Source of the DNA: Bacteroidetes bacterium UBA7662
GTDB lineage: Bacteria > Bacteroidota > Bacteroidia > UBA7662
Assembly (NCBI GenBank): GCA_002483345.1
Contig: DLHS01000007.1
Location: forward strand, 1-64,000
Length of the DNA stretch: 64,000 nt
Reading direction: 5' to 3'
Numbering within the stretch: position 1 is the stretch's first letter; every line of letters starts with the position of its first letter. Below are positions 1 through 8,972 of the stretch, in pieces. The notes beneath the pieces were generated by a model that saw nothing but the letters and a program-made list of their open reading frames with translations, ran no database searches and had not been told where the DNA came from. A program made the position numbers and the translations under genes.

Positions 1-1
1 C

Positions 2-307
2 CCCGACGGGTTGTACCGTTCCTACTCCAACTGGGTGCCTTTTGAAGTACCGGTAAGAGAAGTAAAAACCTTCAATGTGGTTACGCCCAACGGAGATGGG
101 ATAAATGACCGTTTTTTTGTAGAGAACCTCGAATTCTACCCCGGTAGCAAACTACAGGTGTTCAACCGCTGGGGTCAGCAGGTATATAGCCATACAGCCT
201 ACAACAACGACTGGGAACCGAATGAGCTGGAGAACGGGAGTTACTACTATAACCTGGTTTTACCGGAGGGGAAACAGCTGACTGGCATGTTTGCGGTGGT
301 GAGATAG
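2..307 (+). CDS. C-terminal end of a T9SS type B sorting-domain protein (partial)
   Basis: Only the last 101 codons are in the window; the gene starts upstream. The tail has the pattern of the gliding-motility-associated C-terminal domain (CHU_C, T9SS type B): VVTPNGDGINDRF near the domain start, then FNRWGQQVY, a Trp/Gly-rich turn and NGSYYYNLVLPEGK before a short final strand. In this family the domain directs export through the type IX secretion system and surface attachment or release. What the missing N-terminal part does cannot be told. The stop codon is followed within 10 bases by the inverted-repeat element at 315-480, which separates this gene from the convergent prfA. Confidence 0.85.
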   Translation, partial: PDGLYRSYSNWVPFEVPVREVKTFNVVTPNGDGINDRFFVENLEFYPGSKLQVFNRWGQQVYSHTAYNNDWEPNELENGSYYYNLVLPEGKQLTGMFAVVR

Positions 308-314
308 TTTTGTT

Positions 315-480
315 GCAGACATCGAGAGGGCGAGAGGCGAGAGCGCGAGACTTTTTTTGTGCCTGCGGCACTGTTGACGGCTTTCCCTGACTCCGTATCT
401 CCGCGTTAAAAAGGCACCAAGCCAAAGCAGCAAGGAAAGCCCCGTCTCGAAATCTCGCCTCTCGCTCTCTCGATGTCTGC
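315..480. repeat. Inverted-repeat element, copy 1
   Basis: Two 37-base arms, 315-351 and 444-480, are inverted repeats of each other at 33 of 37 positions. They start and end with GCAGACATCGAG / CTCGATGTCTGC and consist mostly of CGAGAGGCGAGA-type sequence. The loop holds two smaller hairpins: GTGCC-TGC-GGCAC just after the left arm, and GGCTTTCC (379-386) pairing with GGAAAGCC (435-442). The element fills the gap between two convergent genes, 7 bases after the T9SS gene stop and 6 bases after the prfA stop. Two relatives lie at 57883-58010 and 61753-61903. I see no coding capacity. It could be a REP/MITE-like mobile repeat, a bidirectional terminator, or both. Confidence 0.9.
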
Positions 481-486
481 AAAAAA

Positions 487-1554
487 TCACCCCCCGTCCC
501 GCAACCGCTCCGTATTCTCTGCCAACTGCAACGCGTCCAGCATCTCCTGGATATCGCCCCCCAGAAAATTATCCATATTGTACAGGGTGAGGCCGATGCG
601 GTGATCGGTGATGCGGCTTTGGGGGAAATTGTAGGTGCGGATTTTGGCGGAACGGTCGCCGGTGCTGACCATGGTTTTGCGCTGGCTGGCGGTGGCTTCG
701 TTGCGTTTGTTGAGCTCCATCTCGTATAATCTGGTGCGGAGCATGTCCATCGCCATCTCCCGGTTGGCAAGCTGCGAACGGGCTACCTGGCAGGTCACCA
801 CTATCCCGGTGGGTTTGTGGGTGAGCATCACCTTGGTCTCCACTTTGTTTACATTCTGACCTCCTGCACCCCCCGAACGGGCGGTTTGCAGTTCAATGTC
901 GGCCGGGTTGATCTGCACATCCACTTCTTCGGCCTCGGGCATCACCACCACGGTGGCTGCTGAGGTATGAATACGCCCCTGGGTTTCGGTAGCAGGTACG
1001 CGCTGCACCCGGTGTACCCCAGATTCGTATTTCAGGGTACCGTAAACCTCGTCGCCACTCACTTTGTAGATGATTTCTTTGTAGCCCCCTGCGGTGCCTT
1101 CGGTTTCGTCGACCAGCTCGACTTTCCAGCCGCGTTTTTCGCAGTAGCGGAGGTACATCCGGGCAAGGTCGCCGGCAAAAAGGCTGGCTTCATCGCCACC
1201 GGTACCGGCGCGGATTTCTACCATCACATTGCGGCTGTCGGCCTCATCTTTCGGGACCAGCAGCAGGCGCAAGGCCTGCTCCATGGGTTCCTGCTGCGGC
1301 AGCAGGCTTTCCAGCTCTTCTTTCGCCATCTCCAGAAACTCCGGATCCTTTTCGGTGGCGAGGATTTTTTTGTTGGTTTCGATGTTGCCCAACAGGTTTT
1401 CGTAGGCCTTAAAAGCGTTTACAATCTTCTCCAGCTCGCGGTATTCGCGGTTCAACTGGGTGTAACGCTTCATATCGTCAAAAATGCGGGGGTCGAGGAG
1501 CTGTTCGCTCACGACTTCAAAACGGCCTAAAAGGGCGGGATACTTATCGAGCAT
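487..1554 (-). CDS. prfA: Peptide chain release factor 1
   Basis: RF1 recognises UAA and UAG in the ribosomal A site and triggers peptide release. The 355-residue product has the usual RF1 length. The tripeptide PAT at 187-189 is the PxT stop-codon reader of RF1 (RF2 has SPF), and GGQ at 231-233, within [11 protein letters not shown], is the catalytic motif contacting the peptidyl-transferase centre. The ATG giving [10 protein letters not shown] is chosen over an upstream in-frame start because RF1 proteins begin this way. It is the last gene of a minus-strand run, 5 bases after the preceding hypothetical. Its 3' end abuts inverted-repeat copy 1. Confidence 0.97.
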   Translation of the reverse strand: MLDKYPALLGRFEVVSEQLLDPRIFDDMKRYTQLNREYRELEKIVNAFKAYENLLGNIETNKKILATEKDPEFLEMAKEELESLLPQQEPMEQALRLLLVPKDEADSRNVMVEIRAGTGGDEASLFAGDLARMYLRYCEKRGWKVELVDETEGTAGGYKEIIYKVSGDEVYGTLKYESGVHRVQRVPATETQGRIHTSAATVVVMPEAEEVDVQINPADIELQTARSGGAGGQNVNKVETKVMLTHKPTGIVVTCQVARSQLANREMAMDMLRTRLYEMELNKRNEATASQRKTMVSTGDRSAKIRTYNFPQSRITDHRIGLTLYNMDNFLGGDIQEMLDALQLAENTERLRDGG

Positions 1555-1559
1555 GGTGG

Positions 1560-2369
1560 TTATGGAGCCAGCAAAAATAACTGTTCGCCGTCGAACACCC
1601 ACAATCCGCTGTTATTTACCCTGAATTGTATGGGTTTTACGGTTGCCGGAAGGGAGATGGGATGGTGTTGGAGACTCAGGGTATCGTAATAATATAATTG
1701 TCCTCCCTGCGCATAATACAATTTGCCGTCGTGAACGGTAAGCTGTGTCTGATGCAGGATGGGAAGGGTTTTAAGATAAGAGCCGTACAGGTCGAACACC
1801 AGTATGCCTTGCTCGGGGTCGGTGAGATAAAGCTGTTCGCCGGATTCTGTCAGATCGGTAGGCGCCAGCTGGGTTTCGATTTTGTTCTGCAGCCATTCGC
1901 CCTCAACCACCACCCGCAGGTCGTTGGCGAGTTTGCGGAGTTTGAATGCCCGGGCATCGTACAGCCAGATGTTGTTGTCGAAGGAGCGGCATACCAGTGA
2001 GTTTTCGCTGAGGTTGAGCTTACCCACCTCAAACTTATTGGTGGTATACAGCATATTGTCGAGCTGCAGCAAAACCGAAGTTTCGGGGTAAAAAAGGAGT
2101 AACTGAAGCGGATTCGTTACATCTGCCTGCTTCAAAGACCCCAGAACCTGGTTACGGTGGTTACCCACCCACTTGCCGGTGACATCATATTTCACCAGCT
2201 CCCGCGAACGGGTCAGGAAATAGTAATTGTCCAGGCCATCTACCCAAAAACCACGGACGGGCTGATCAGGCACAATTTGCCGCACAATACGCAGACTATC
2301 CTGCCCGAAAGCAGGATTAATCAGCAGGATAAGCGCGAAGCTCCAGCGTATGGCCGTCGAAAACTGCAT
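1560..2369 (-). CDS. Secreted hypothetical protein, possible beta-propeller
   Basis: I do not recognise a named family. The start giving [23 protein letters not shown] yields a clean signal peptide cleaved near AFG-Q, so the product (269 residues) should be periplasmic or surface-bound. The mature part repeats short blocks such as [35 protein letters not shown] and [10 protein letters not shown], with a spacing that suggests a WD40/NHL-like beta-propeller. The start lies 53 bases inside the end of lpxH and the stop is 5 bases before prfA, so it is very likely co-transcribed with both. No catalytic residues can be named. Confidence 0.75.
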   Translation of the reverse strand: MQFSTAIRWSFALILLINPAFGQDSLRIVRQIVPDQPVRGFWVDGLDNYYFLTRSRELVKYDVTGKWVGNHRNQVLGSLKQADVTNPLQLLLFYPETSVLLQLDNMLYTTNKFEVGKLNLSENSLVCRSFDNNIWLYDARAFKLRKLANDLRVVVEGEWLQNKIETQLAPTDLTESGEQLYLTDPEQGILVFDLYGSYLKTLPILHQTQLTVHDGKLYYAQGGQLYYYDTLSLQHHPISLPATVKPIQFRVNNSGLWVFDGEQLFLLAP

Positions 2370-3066
2370 AGGTAAAGTGAACGAGCCAGTCGCCCAGATT
2401 GATATAATGACTGCCCGGTCCCACCTCCACATCTACCGGAAGATGACGGTGACCAAACACAAAATAATCGTAATGCTGCTGCTTCAGCTTTTGGGCGCAG
2501 TACAGATACAACCACTCCCGCTCTTTCACAAAAACAAGGGGATCGTCGTTGTTCACCCGGCTTTTATACGACCAGAACTGCGCCATCCAGAAGGCGAAAT
2601 TAGGATGCAAACGGGCAAACAGCCACTGCGGTACCGGATGCCGGAAAACCTTCTTCAGCAGCTTGTAACCAGTGTCGCCGGGGCCTTTGCCATCCCCGTG
2701 GCCTATCAGGAATTTTTTGTCTCCCAGCGTCACCGAAATGTTTTCGCGGTGCAGGATCACACCCAGTTCCTGCTCGAGATACCCGAAGGTCCACATATCG
2801 TGGTTGCCGATGAAGTAATGCACGGGCACCCCGCTGTCGGTAATTTCTGCGATTTTACCCAGCAAACGGGTGTAGTATTTGGGTGCGGTGTAGCGGTATT
2901 CAAACCAGAAATCGAAAATATCGCCTACCAGATAAATCGCGGCCGCATCGTGTTGGATGCTGTCGAGCCAGGCCACGACCTTTTTTTCCCGCTCCAGCGA
3001 TGCCGCGTAATCGGGCACACCTAAATGGAAATCACTGGCAAAATATATGTTCTGGCGATGGCTCAC
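2317..3066 (-). CDS. lpxH: UDP-2,3-diacylglucosamine diphosphatase (LpxH-type)
   Basis: A calcineurin-like metallophosphoesterase of 249 residues. All five metal-binding blocks are present: DFHLG (12-16), GDIFDF (48-53), GNHD (87-90), GHGD (122-125) and GHRH (205-208). Together with the FWFEY context after the second block, they mark the LpxH branch, which cleaves UDP-2,3-diacylglucosamine to lipid X and UMP in lipid A synthesis at the inner membrane. The start overlaps the end of the LUD gene by four bases (ATGA) and the 3' end overlaps the next gene, so translation is probably coupled. Assignment to LpxH rather than a general phosphoesterase rests on length and motif context. Confidence 0.88.
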   Translation of the reverse strand: MSHRQNIYFASDFHLGVPDYAASLEREKKVVAWLDSIQHDAAAIYLVGDIFDFWFEYRYTAPKYYTRLLGKIAEITDSGVPVHYFIGNHDMWTFGYLEQELGVILHRENISVTLGDKKFLIGHGDGKGPGDTGYKLLKKVFRHPVPQWLFARLHPNFAFWMAQFWSYKSRVNNDDPLVFVKEREWLYLYCAQKLKQQHYDYFVFGHRHLPVDVEVGPGSHYINLGDWLVHFTYAVFDGHTLELRAYPAD

Positions 3067-3710
3067 GCAGGCTCTTCTTCCACCAAAAATACATAGAATT
3101 CCTTGGGCCCGTGTGCGCCCAGAACCAATGTCTTCTCAATGTCGGCCGTACGGCTGGGACCGGTGATATTGCTTACCAGGGAGGGCAAACGGCCGCCATG
3201 CCTGCTTTTGACAAGCTCAAAACCTGTTTTAAGGTCGGGTACAAGCTGATTTAAGAAAGCAACTACAATATGTACCGGGGGATAAACCGTCATCGTACGG
3301 CCCAGTTGCTGGGCTGAACTGACCATCACACTACCCGTCAGCGCTACCAATGCTTCACAGGAAGTGACGCCTATCTCCATCTTGTCGAGCTGACTTTTGT
3401 CTTTGCGGTAGGGGAATTCAATTTGATCCAGCAGTGCCTGAATTTTTGGCTCAAAGCAGAAAATCTCACCGGCCCCGTGGTTCTGAACCAGGGTGATGAG
3501 ATTTTCTGCAAAATCAAGCATGTTTTCGCAAAAGGCAAACTGACCGTTGATGGCCACCAGCCTGTCGGCGAATTCAAGGGCAAGATCAGCGCCGGGTTTG
3601 TGATAAATAGCACCTTCCAGGTCCATCACCTGATGTTTCGGTGTGGTTTGGTGGATCAGCGCTTTGCGGATCTTTTTGAGGACTTTTTCTTTCGAAGTGG
3701 TCTCGCGCAT
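3063..3710 (-). CDS. LUD domain protein (LutC/YkgG family)
   Basis: A 215-residue protein with the LUD fold. Visible family signatures are the internal GVTSCEALVALTGSVM block, the RTMTVYPPVHIVV segment and the C-terminal NITGPSRTADIEKTLVLGAHGP motif. LutC relatives take part in L-lactate oxidation with LutA and LutB, but no lutAB is present here. In Bacteroidota a lone LUD gene next to ftsH is common, so the role may differ. It lies 7 bases after ftsH and overlaps lpxH by four bases. Confidence 0.85.
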   Translation of the reverse strand: MRETTSKEKVLKKIRKALIHQTTPKHQVMDLEGAIYHKPGADLALEFADRLVAINGQFAFCENMLDFAENLITLVQNHGAGEIFCFEPKIQALLDQIEFPYRKDKSQLDKMEIGVTSCEALVALTGSVMVSSAQQLGRTMTVYPPVHIVVAFLNQLVPDLKTGFELVKSRHGGRLPSLVSNITGPSRTADIEKTLVLGAHGPKEFYVFLVEEEPA

Positions 3711-3717
3711 GCTTTTA

Positions 3718-5754
3718 TCAGGCTTCGGGCTTCTCTTCTGTTTCTTCTGCAGCGGCTGCTACGTCGGGTAACTTCTCGCTGCTGATAACCTGTGGAATTT
3801 CGGCACTCAGATCAGGAACCTGATTCGGGCGCGGCCCTACCAGCCGTTCGATGTCACCCGTGAAAATCACCTCTTTCTGCAACAGTTCCTGTGCTATCAT
3901 TTCAAGTTCATGACGACGCTCCCGCAGCAGGTCTTTGGTTTTGTTGTAGGCATTTTCAACCAGCAGGCGCACCTCCTCGTCGATTACCCGCGCGAGTTCT
4001 TCGCTGTAGGGCTTGCGGAACTGGTACTCACCATTCGGATCGTTGAACGACAACGGGCCCACTTTAGGGTTCATACCATATAAGGTTACCATGCCGTAAG
4101 CTACCCGGGTGATGCGCTCCAGATCGTTCTGGGCACCGGTGCTGATACGACCGAAGACAATCTCTTCGGCGGCACGGCCTCCAAGGGTCATACACATGGT
4201 ATCGAGCAGTTGCTCGGTGGTGTAGAGGTATTGCTCTTTCGGGAGATACTGGGCATAACCCAACGCAGCAACGCCACGCGGAACGATGCTCACCTTCACC
4301 AGCGGGTCGGTGCTGTCGAGGAACCAGCCTACAACTGCATGGCCGGCTTCGTGATAGGCCACGATCTTTTTCTCTTCGGGAGAGATGATTTTGTTCTTCT
4401 TCTCCAAACCGCCAATCACCCGGTCGATGGCCGCGTTGAAATCGGACATGTCTACTTCCTTTTTGTTCGAGCGGGCAGCAATCAAAGCCGCTTCGTTACA
4501 AACGTTGGCGATTTCAGCACCCGCAAAACCGGGGGTTTGTTCCGCCAGTTTCTTCGGACTTACATCTCCAGCCAGTTTCAGCGGCTTCAGGTGAACATTA
4601 AATATCTGCTCACGACCTACCAGATCCGGTTTGTCGACCGTGATCATGCGGTCAAAACGACCAGGACGCAACAGGGCTGAATCAAGAACATCGGGTCGGT
4701 TGGTAGCAGCCATCACAATGATGCCCAGATCGGTGCTGAAGCCATCCATCTCTACCAGCAACTGGTTGAGGGTGCTTTCCCGCTCGTCGTTGCCACCCAT
4801 CATCTGGTTTTTCGACCGTGAACGGCCTACAGCGTCGATCTCGTCAATGAAGATGATACAAGGCGCTTTTTCACGGGCCTGTTTGAACAGGTCGCGTACA
4901 CGGCTGGCACCTACCCCTACAAACATCTCCACAAAATCGGAGCCGCTGAGGGTGAAAAAGGGCACCTGGGCCTCTCCTGCAACGGCTTTCGCCAGCAGGG
5001 TTTTACCTGTTCCGGGAGGGCCTACCAAAAGCACACCTTTCGGGATTTTACCACCGAGCGTGGTGTATTTTTTAGAGTTTTTGAGGAAGTCGACTACTTC
5101 CATGACTTCCACCTTGGCCTCTTCCAAACCGGCGACATCATCAAAAGTGATGTTTTCGCGGGTGTTTTTGTCGAAAAGGGTGGCTTTGGACTTGCCAATG
5201 TTGAAAATCTGGGCACCGCCGCCTTGTCCGCCTCCGGTAAACCGGCGCATGAACAGCAGCCACAGGCCTATGATGAGGGCCATCGGCAACAGAATGCCGA
5301 GTATGCCTGAGAACCAGTCGGGCCGGCTTTCCCATTGTACGGAAATTGGCTGGAGGTCCTTGTGTTCTTTGAAAACCTCGTTCAAACGTGTTTCAAAGGC
5401 TTCCGGAGAACTTTCGGTGAAGTAATAATGCGGGCCGGTGGCGCCGGTGAAAGAGTCGTCTTTCACCTCTTTGTGTTTTTCCAGTCCGAGCTTGTCTTTT
5501 TTGATGAAGACTTCGATTTTATAAATATCATCCGACCGGTAGCCAATGAGTTTGTCGACTTCGCCGGTTTCGAGCATGCCGGTTTTAAATTCCTGCCAGT
5601 CGATTTTTTTGAGGGAGCCTCCGGAATTCAGTACCTGCATGCCGATAAACAGCACGGCAATGATGATGTAAATCCAGTAAAAGTTGAAACGAGGCTTATT
5701 TGACTCGGTTTTAGGAGCCGGAGTCTTTTTATTTTGGGGTTCTTTTTTGCTCAT
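3718..5754 (-). CDS. ftsH: ATP-dependent zinc metalloprotease FtsH
   Basis: Membrane-anchored AAA+ protease (678 residues) that degrades misfolded membrane proteins and regulatory substrates such as LpxC. The order is a charged Lys-rich cytoplasmic tail (1-24), a first membrane segment (about 25-42), a periplasmic domain, a second membrane segment (about 150-169), the AAA+ domain with Walker A GPPGTGKT (245-252) and IFIDEID (301-307), the second region of homology around RPGRFDR (363-369), and the HEAGH zinc site (468-472). The C-terminal tail is Glu/Ala-rich. It is the second gene of the rsfS-led operon. Confidence 0.98.
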   Translation of the reverse strand: MSKKEPQNKKTPAPKTESNKPRFNFYWIYIIIAVLFIGMQVLNSGGSLKKIDWQEFKTGMLETGEVDKLIGYRSDDIYKIEVFIKKDKLGLEKHKEVKDDSFTGATGPHYYFTESSPEAFETRLNEVFKEHKDLQPISVQWESRPDWFSGILGILLPMALIIGLWLLFMRRFTGGGQGGGAQIFNIGKSKATLFDKNTRENITFDDVAGLEEAKVEVMEVVDFLKNSKKYTTLGGKIPKGVLLVGPPGTGKTLLAKAVAGEAQVPFFTLSGSDFVEMFVGVGASRVRDLFKQAREKAPCIIFIDEIDAVGRSRSKNQMMGGNDERESTLNQLLVEMDGFSTDLGIIVMAATNRPDVLDSALLRPGRFDRMITVDKPDLVGREQIFNVHLKPLKLAGDVSPKKLAEQTPGFAGAEIANVCNEAALIAARSNKKEVDMSDFNAAIDRVIGGLEKKNKIISPEEKKIVAYHEAGHAVVGWFLDSTDPLVKVSIVPRGVAALGYAQYLPKEQYLYTTEQLLDTMCMTLGGRAAEEIVFGRISTGAQNDLERITRVAYGMVTLYGMNPKVGPLSFNDPNGEYQFRKPYSEELARVIDEEVRLLVENAYNKTKDLLRERRHELEMIAQELLQKEVIFTGDIERLVGPRPNQVPDLSAEIPQVISSEKLPDVAAAAEETEEKPEA

Positions 5755-5824
5755 GCGCTTGTTGCGTAATGTGATGCTAACGTGACCCGTTGCTTAAAAG
5801 TTTAAAAATCAGCGGAGAAAGCCA

Positions 5825-6181
5825 TTATTCTGCGATATCTGTTCGTTTAGCGTCATTCCACAGCTCTTCTATGCCATAAAACTCACGGTACTGGGGTTGA
5901 AACAAATGCACCACTACATCTACATAATCGAGTAGTATCCACTGTGAATTTTCCAGGCCTTCTACAGACCAGGGGCGTTCACCGACGGCTTTTTTCACCT
6001 CCTCAACCACCGATTCAGAGATGGCTTTCAGTTGTGTCGATGATTCTGCTTCGGCGATGATGAAAAAATCGGTGACCCGTTCTTTCAACCCGCGCAAATC
6101 GAGCAGTGTAATGTTTTTGCCTTTTTTCTCCTGAATACCGTGGATGATGTATTGCTGGATGCTTTCTGCAGCCTTAGCCAT
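5825..6181 (-). CDS. rsfS: Ribosomal silencing factor RsfS
   Basis: A 118-residue Iojap/RsfS protein. The family binds ribosomal protein uL14 and blocks subunit joining when nutrients are short. Recognisable blocks are LLDLRGLKERVTDFFIIAEA near the N-terminus, the WSVEGLENSQWILLDY motif, and VVHLFQPQYREFYGIEELW close to the end. It heads the minus-strand operon running through ftsH to prfA. A -7 element TACTTTTG at 6209-6202 lies about 20 bases upstream of the ATG, interlocked with the birA promoter. Confidence 0.95.
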   Translation of the reverse strand: MAKAAESIQQYIIHGIQEKKGKNITLLDLRGLKERVTDFFIIAEAESSTQLKAISESVVEEVKKAVGERPWSVEGLENSQWILLDYVDVVVHLFQPQYREFYGIEELWNDAKRTDIAE

Positions 6182-6191
6182 TCGTAATGAT

Positions 6192-6209
6192 TAGATTTGT
6201 GCAAAAGTA
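6192..6209. promoter_or_regulatory. Interlocked divergent promoters of birA and rsfS
   Basis: TAGATTTG (6192-6199, plus) and TACTTTTG (6209-6202, minus) both match the Bacteroidota -7 consensus TAnnTTTG and are separated by two bases. Each faces the other, so the expected start of each transcript falls within the other's -7 box. Neither has an obvious TTG at the usual -33 spacing. Confidence 0.7.
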
Positions 6210-6219
6210 GGGATTTCTT

Positions 6220-6984
6220 TTGCAGAAACTGAATGGCAACAGCCTCTTCCTCGGCCGCGACTACGCGATGCTGGGCATGGTCGATAGCACCAACGACCGG
6301 CTGTGGGCGTTTGCAGCCGACGGATTAGTGGAAGGATATGCCGTAGTTGCTGATTTTCAGGAAAAAGGACGTGGGCAGACGGGTGCATCCTGGTTCAGCG
6401 ATGAGGGTGAAAATATACTTTGCAGTGTTTACCTGCGACCTGTTTTTTTGCAGGCATCGGAGCAATTCCGCTTGAATATGGCCATGAGTTTAGGTGTTGC
6501 CGACTTCTGCCGCCTCTACCTGGGAGCGGGTGTACGGGTTAAATGGCCCAACGACATTTACTACCGGGAGAAAAAACTGGCAGGTATTCTGATTGAAAAC
6601 AGCTTGCAAGGCAATCGTATTACCGAAACGGTTCTGGGCATGGGCATTAATATCAACCAGGGGTATTTTCCGCCGGTTTTGCCTAATCCGGTCTCTTTCC
6701 TGAATATAACCGGTCGTTATTACAAAATTGCAGACTTGCTGCCTGTCTTATTCAGCAGTCTGGAACAGCGTTACCTGCAGCTTCGCGACAGCCAGTTCAG
6801 TAGGCTGGAGGCCGATTATCTCGATCAGTTGCTGGGCCACAATGAGCAGCGCCGGTATCAGTTTCAGGGCAGAGAGCTGTATGCAACAATCCGCGGAGTG
6901 GATGCCGAAGGACGCTTACGCCTGGATGGTCCCGACGGCCCCATGCTGATGAATCACAAAGACATTCAATTCTGTTTCGCATGA
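6220..6984 (+). CDS. birA: Biotin--[acetyl-CoA-carboxylase] ligase
   Basis: Attaches biotin to the carrier domain of biotin-dependent carboxylases via biotinyl-AMP. The GRGQTG motif (50-55), KWPNDIY (108-114) with the following KKLAGILIE, and GMGININ are the biotin/ATP-binding blocks. The N-terminal DNA-binding domain of E. coli BirA is absent, so this is a class I ligase without repressor function. The reading frame opens with TTG at 6220; an in-frame TAG at 6208-6210 rules out a longer protein, and the first ATG is too far inside the biotin-binding fold. The promoter box TAGATTTG lies 21 bases upstream. It overlaps coaX by four bases. Confidence 0.93.
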   Translation: MQKLNGNSLFLGRDYAMLGMVDSTNDRLWAFAADGLVEGYAVVADFQEKGRGQTGASWFSDEGENILCSVYLRPVFLQASEQFRLNMAMSLGVADFCRLYLGAGVRVKWPNDIYYREKKLAGILIENSLQGNRITETVLGMGININQGYFPPVLPNPVSFLNITGRYYKIADLLPVLFSSLEQRYLQLRDSQFSRLEADYLDQLLGHNEQRRYQFQGRELYATIRGVDAEGRLRLDGPDGPMLMNHKDIQFCFA

Positions 6985-7718
6985 GCCACAACCGCCGTTT
7001 GGTCATAGATGCCGGCAATAGCCGGGTTAAAACAGGCCTTTTTGAAGGAAATGAGCTGGTGCAGGTCGACAGTGTCCCCACCGAGGCCTTTCTGGGAGCG
7101 CCACTGCCGAAAGCTGATTTTGCGGCTTTTGCCACCGTATCCGTATCGGAATCGCTGTTACTGGACGCGCTGAAGGCCGCAGGGATCAGCCGGTACACCT
7201 TTTTCGGCGCTTACGACAGCCTTCCTTTCCCCTCTGCCTACAAAAGTGCCGATACCCTCGGACAGGACCGCAAGGCGGGTATATTGGCAGCATTGCATAA
7301 ATACCCCCGAAAAGCCTGCCTGCTGATAGGGTTGGGGAGTTGCATCACCTACGACCTGATTTCAGCCCAAGGCCTTCATCTGGGGGGAGATATTTCACCT
7401 GGTTACCGCATGCGGTTGCAGGCTATGCACACCTTTACCCGCCGTTTACCGATGCCCGATCCCGAAAAAACGGCTCCGGTTCTCGGATTTGATACCGAAT
7501 CGGCCTTGATATCCGGCGCTTTTCACGGCATGGCCGGAGAATTATCAGCCCGTATCGAGGCGTTTGAAGCACTGGAAGGCGATTTAACCATTATTTTATC
7601 CGGTGGAGACGCTCCGCTTTTTGAAAAAACCTTTCGAAAGCAGATATTTGCCGAGCCTAATCTGGCGTTATACGGCCTGAATGCCTTACTTGATTCGACT
7701 TTTTTCCACGGTAAGTAA
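6981..7718 (+). CDS. coaX: Type III pantothenate kinase
   Basis: Phosphorylates pantothenate, the first step of coenzyme A synthesis. The 245-residue protein shows the ASKHA-fold signatures of CoaX: DAGNSRVK (10-17), LGQDRKAG, the GSCITYDLI version of the DxGTAxTxD block, GGDISPG and the C-terminal LSGGDAPLF. The start overlaps the birA stop as ATGA. A birA-coaX pair is common across bacteria. The next gene begins 38 bases before its stop. Confidence 0.94.
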   Translation: MSHNRRLVIDAGNSRVKTGLFEGNELVQVDSVPTEAFLGAPLPKADFAAFATVSVSESLLLDALKAAGISRYTFFGAYDSLPFPSAYKSADTLGQDRKAGILAALHKYPRKACLLIGLGSCITYDLISAQGLHLGGDISPGYRMRLQAMHTFTRRLPMPDPEKTAPVLGFDTESALISGAFHGMAGELSARIEAFEALEGDLTIILSGGDAPLFEKTFRKQIFAEPNLALYGLNALLDSTFFHGK

Positions 7719-8961
7719 AAGCTTACCGTTTCTTTTGCTGTTTGCAGGGGCTCATGCCCAGACAGCCAATACCGGTTCTCCCTACTCTCGTTTTGGGTTG
7801 GGAGATTTACAGCCCTACAACCTGGTACAGAACCGGGGTATGGGCGGATTAGCTGTAGCCATACACGATCCGCTGGCCCTGCACATTACCAATCCGGCTG
7901 GCCTGGCTGGCCTCAAGGCCACAACTTTCGAATTTGCAGCGAGTGGCCGAATCCTGAATCTGCAGTCGAATACCCAGCAGCAATACCAGAGCAACGTCAA
8001 CATCAATTATTTCACCTTTGGCTTCCCTATCTCCAAAAACTGGGGTTCGGCCATCGGTTTTCTGCCTTATTCTTCTACCAATTACGCGATAAAAACCAGG
8101 GTCGACTCTTCTTTTTCGAGCTGGGATGAATATTACAACGGTATCGGAGGCATCAACCGGTTGTATTGGACCAATGGTTTTCGCCTCAGCGACCAGTGGC
8201 ATGTGGGTATAACCGCCAATATTCTGTTTGGCACCATGAACCAGGAGCGCCGCTTTGAGTACAACGATACACTCAATACCTTCAATCTCAGGGTGCAGGA
8301 TGAGGTGAAAATTTCGGATGTGAATTTCCACCTCGGGCTGCAATACCGCACCAAATTACGTAACAACCACCGCCTGAATCTTGGTTTGGTAGCGGAAATA
8401 CCCTCTTCACTCAGCGCTACCCGTTCTTTTACGGCCGATCGTTACACCTATGCCGGAACCAGTATCCGCGTCAGAGACACTGTTTCGGATGTGGCAGATG
8501 TAAAAGGCAGCATTGATCTCCCGCTGGCAATAAGTTTGGGAGCCGCCTATGAAATTGATAACCGCTGGCTGTTTGGTCTGGAGGCCAGGACACAAAACTG
8601 GTCGGATTATCGTTTTATGGGGAATAATGATTCGTTGCGCAACAGTTTTTCACTGGCAGGGGGCGCACAATTTCAGCCTGATGCCAATGCTGTCGGAAAT
8701 TATTGGAAAACAATTCGTTACCGGACTGGTTTTCGGTACAATAGCAGTTATTTACAACTCCGTGATCACGCCATTAATGAGATTGGCATAACTCTTGGAG
8801 CTACCTTTCCGCTTCGCCGTTCAAATTCAGCAGTCAGTTTTGCTGTAGAGACAGGCACAAGGGGGACAACCAGCAATGGATTGATCCGTGAACAGTATAC
8901 CCGTTTCACCTTTGGCTTTACCCTCAACGACAGGTGGTTCATTAAAAGAAAGTACGATTAA
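7681..8961 (+). CDS. Outer-membrane beta-barrel protein (FadL/OMPP1-like)
   Basis: A 426-residue protein with a signal peptide ending near HAQ and a mature start TANTGSPYSRFGLGDLQ. The segment NRGMGGLAVAIHDPLALHITNPAGLAG resembles the N-terminal hatch of FadL-like outer-membrane transporters: an N-P-A-G-L motif followed by alternating aromatic strands. The rest is strand-rich with aromatic ends, fitting a 12-14 strand barrel. It starts inside the end of coaX and precedes a TPR protein and lptC. Substrate unknown. Confidence 0.8.
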   Translation: MPYLIRLFSTVSKSLPFLLLFAGAHAQTANTGSPYSRFGLGDLQPYNLVQNRGMGGLAVAIHDPLALHITNPAGLAGLKATTFEFAASGRILNLQSNTQQQYQSNVNINYFTFGFPISKNWGSAIGFLPYSSTNYAIKTRVDSSFSSWDEYYNGIGGINRLYWTNGFRLSDQWHVGITANILFGTMNQERRFEYNDTLNTFNLRVQDEVKISDVNFHLGLQYRTKLRNNHRLNLGLVAEIPSSLSATRSFTADRYTYAGTSIRVRDTVSDVADVKGSIDLPLAISLGAAYEIDNRWLFGLEARTQNWSDYRFMGNNDSLRNSFSLAGGAQFQPDANAVGNYWKTIRYRTGFRYNSSYLQLRDHAINEIGITLGATFPLRRSNSAVSFAVETGTRGTTSNGLIREQYTRFTFGFTLNDRWFIKRKYD

Positions 8962-8972
8962 ACTTAAGTGTC

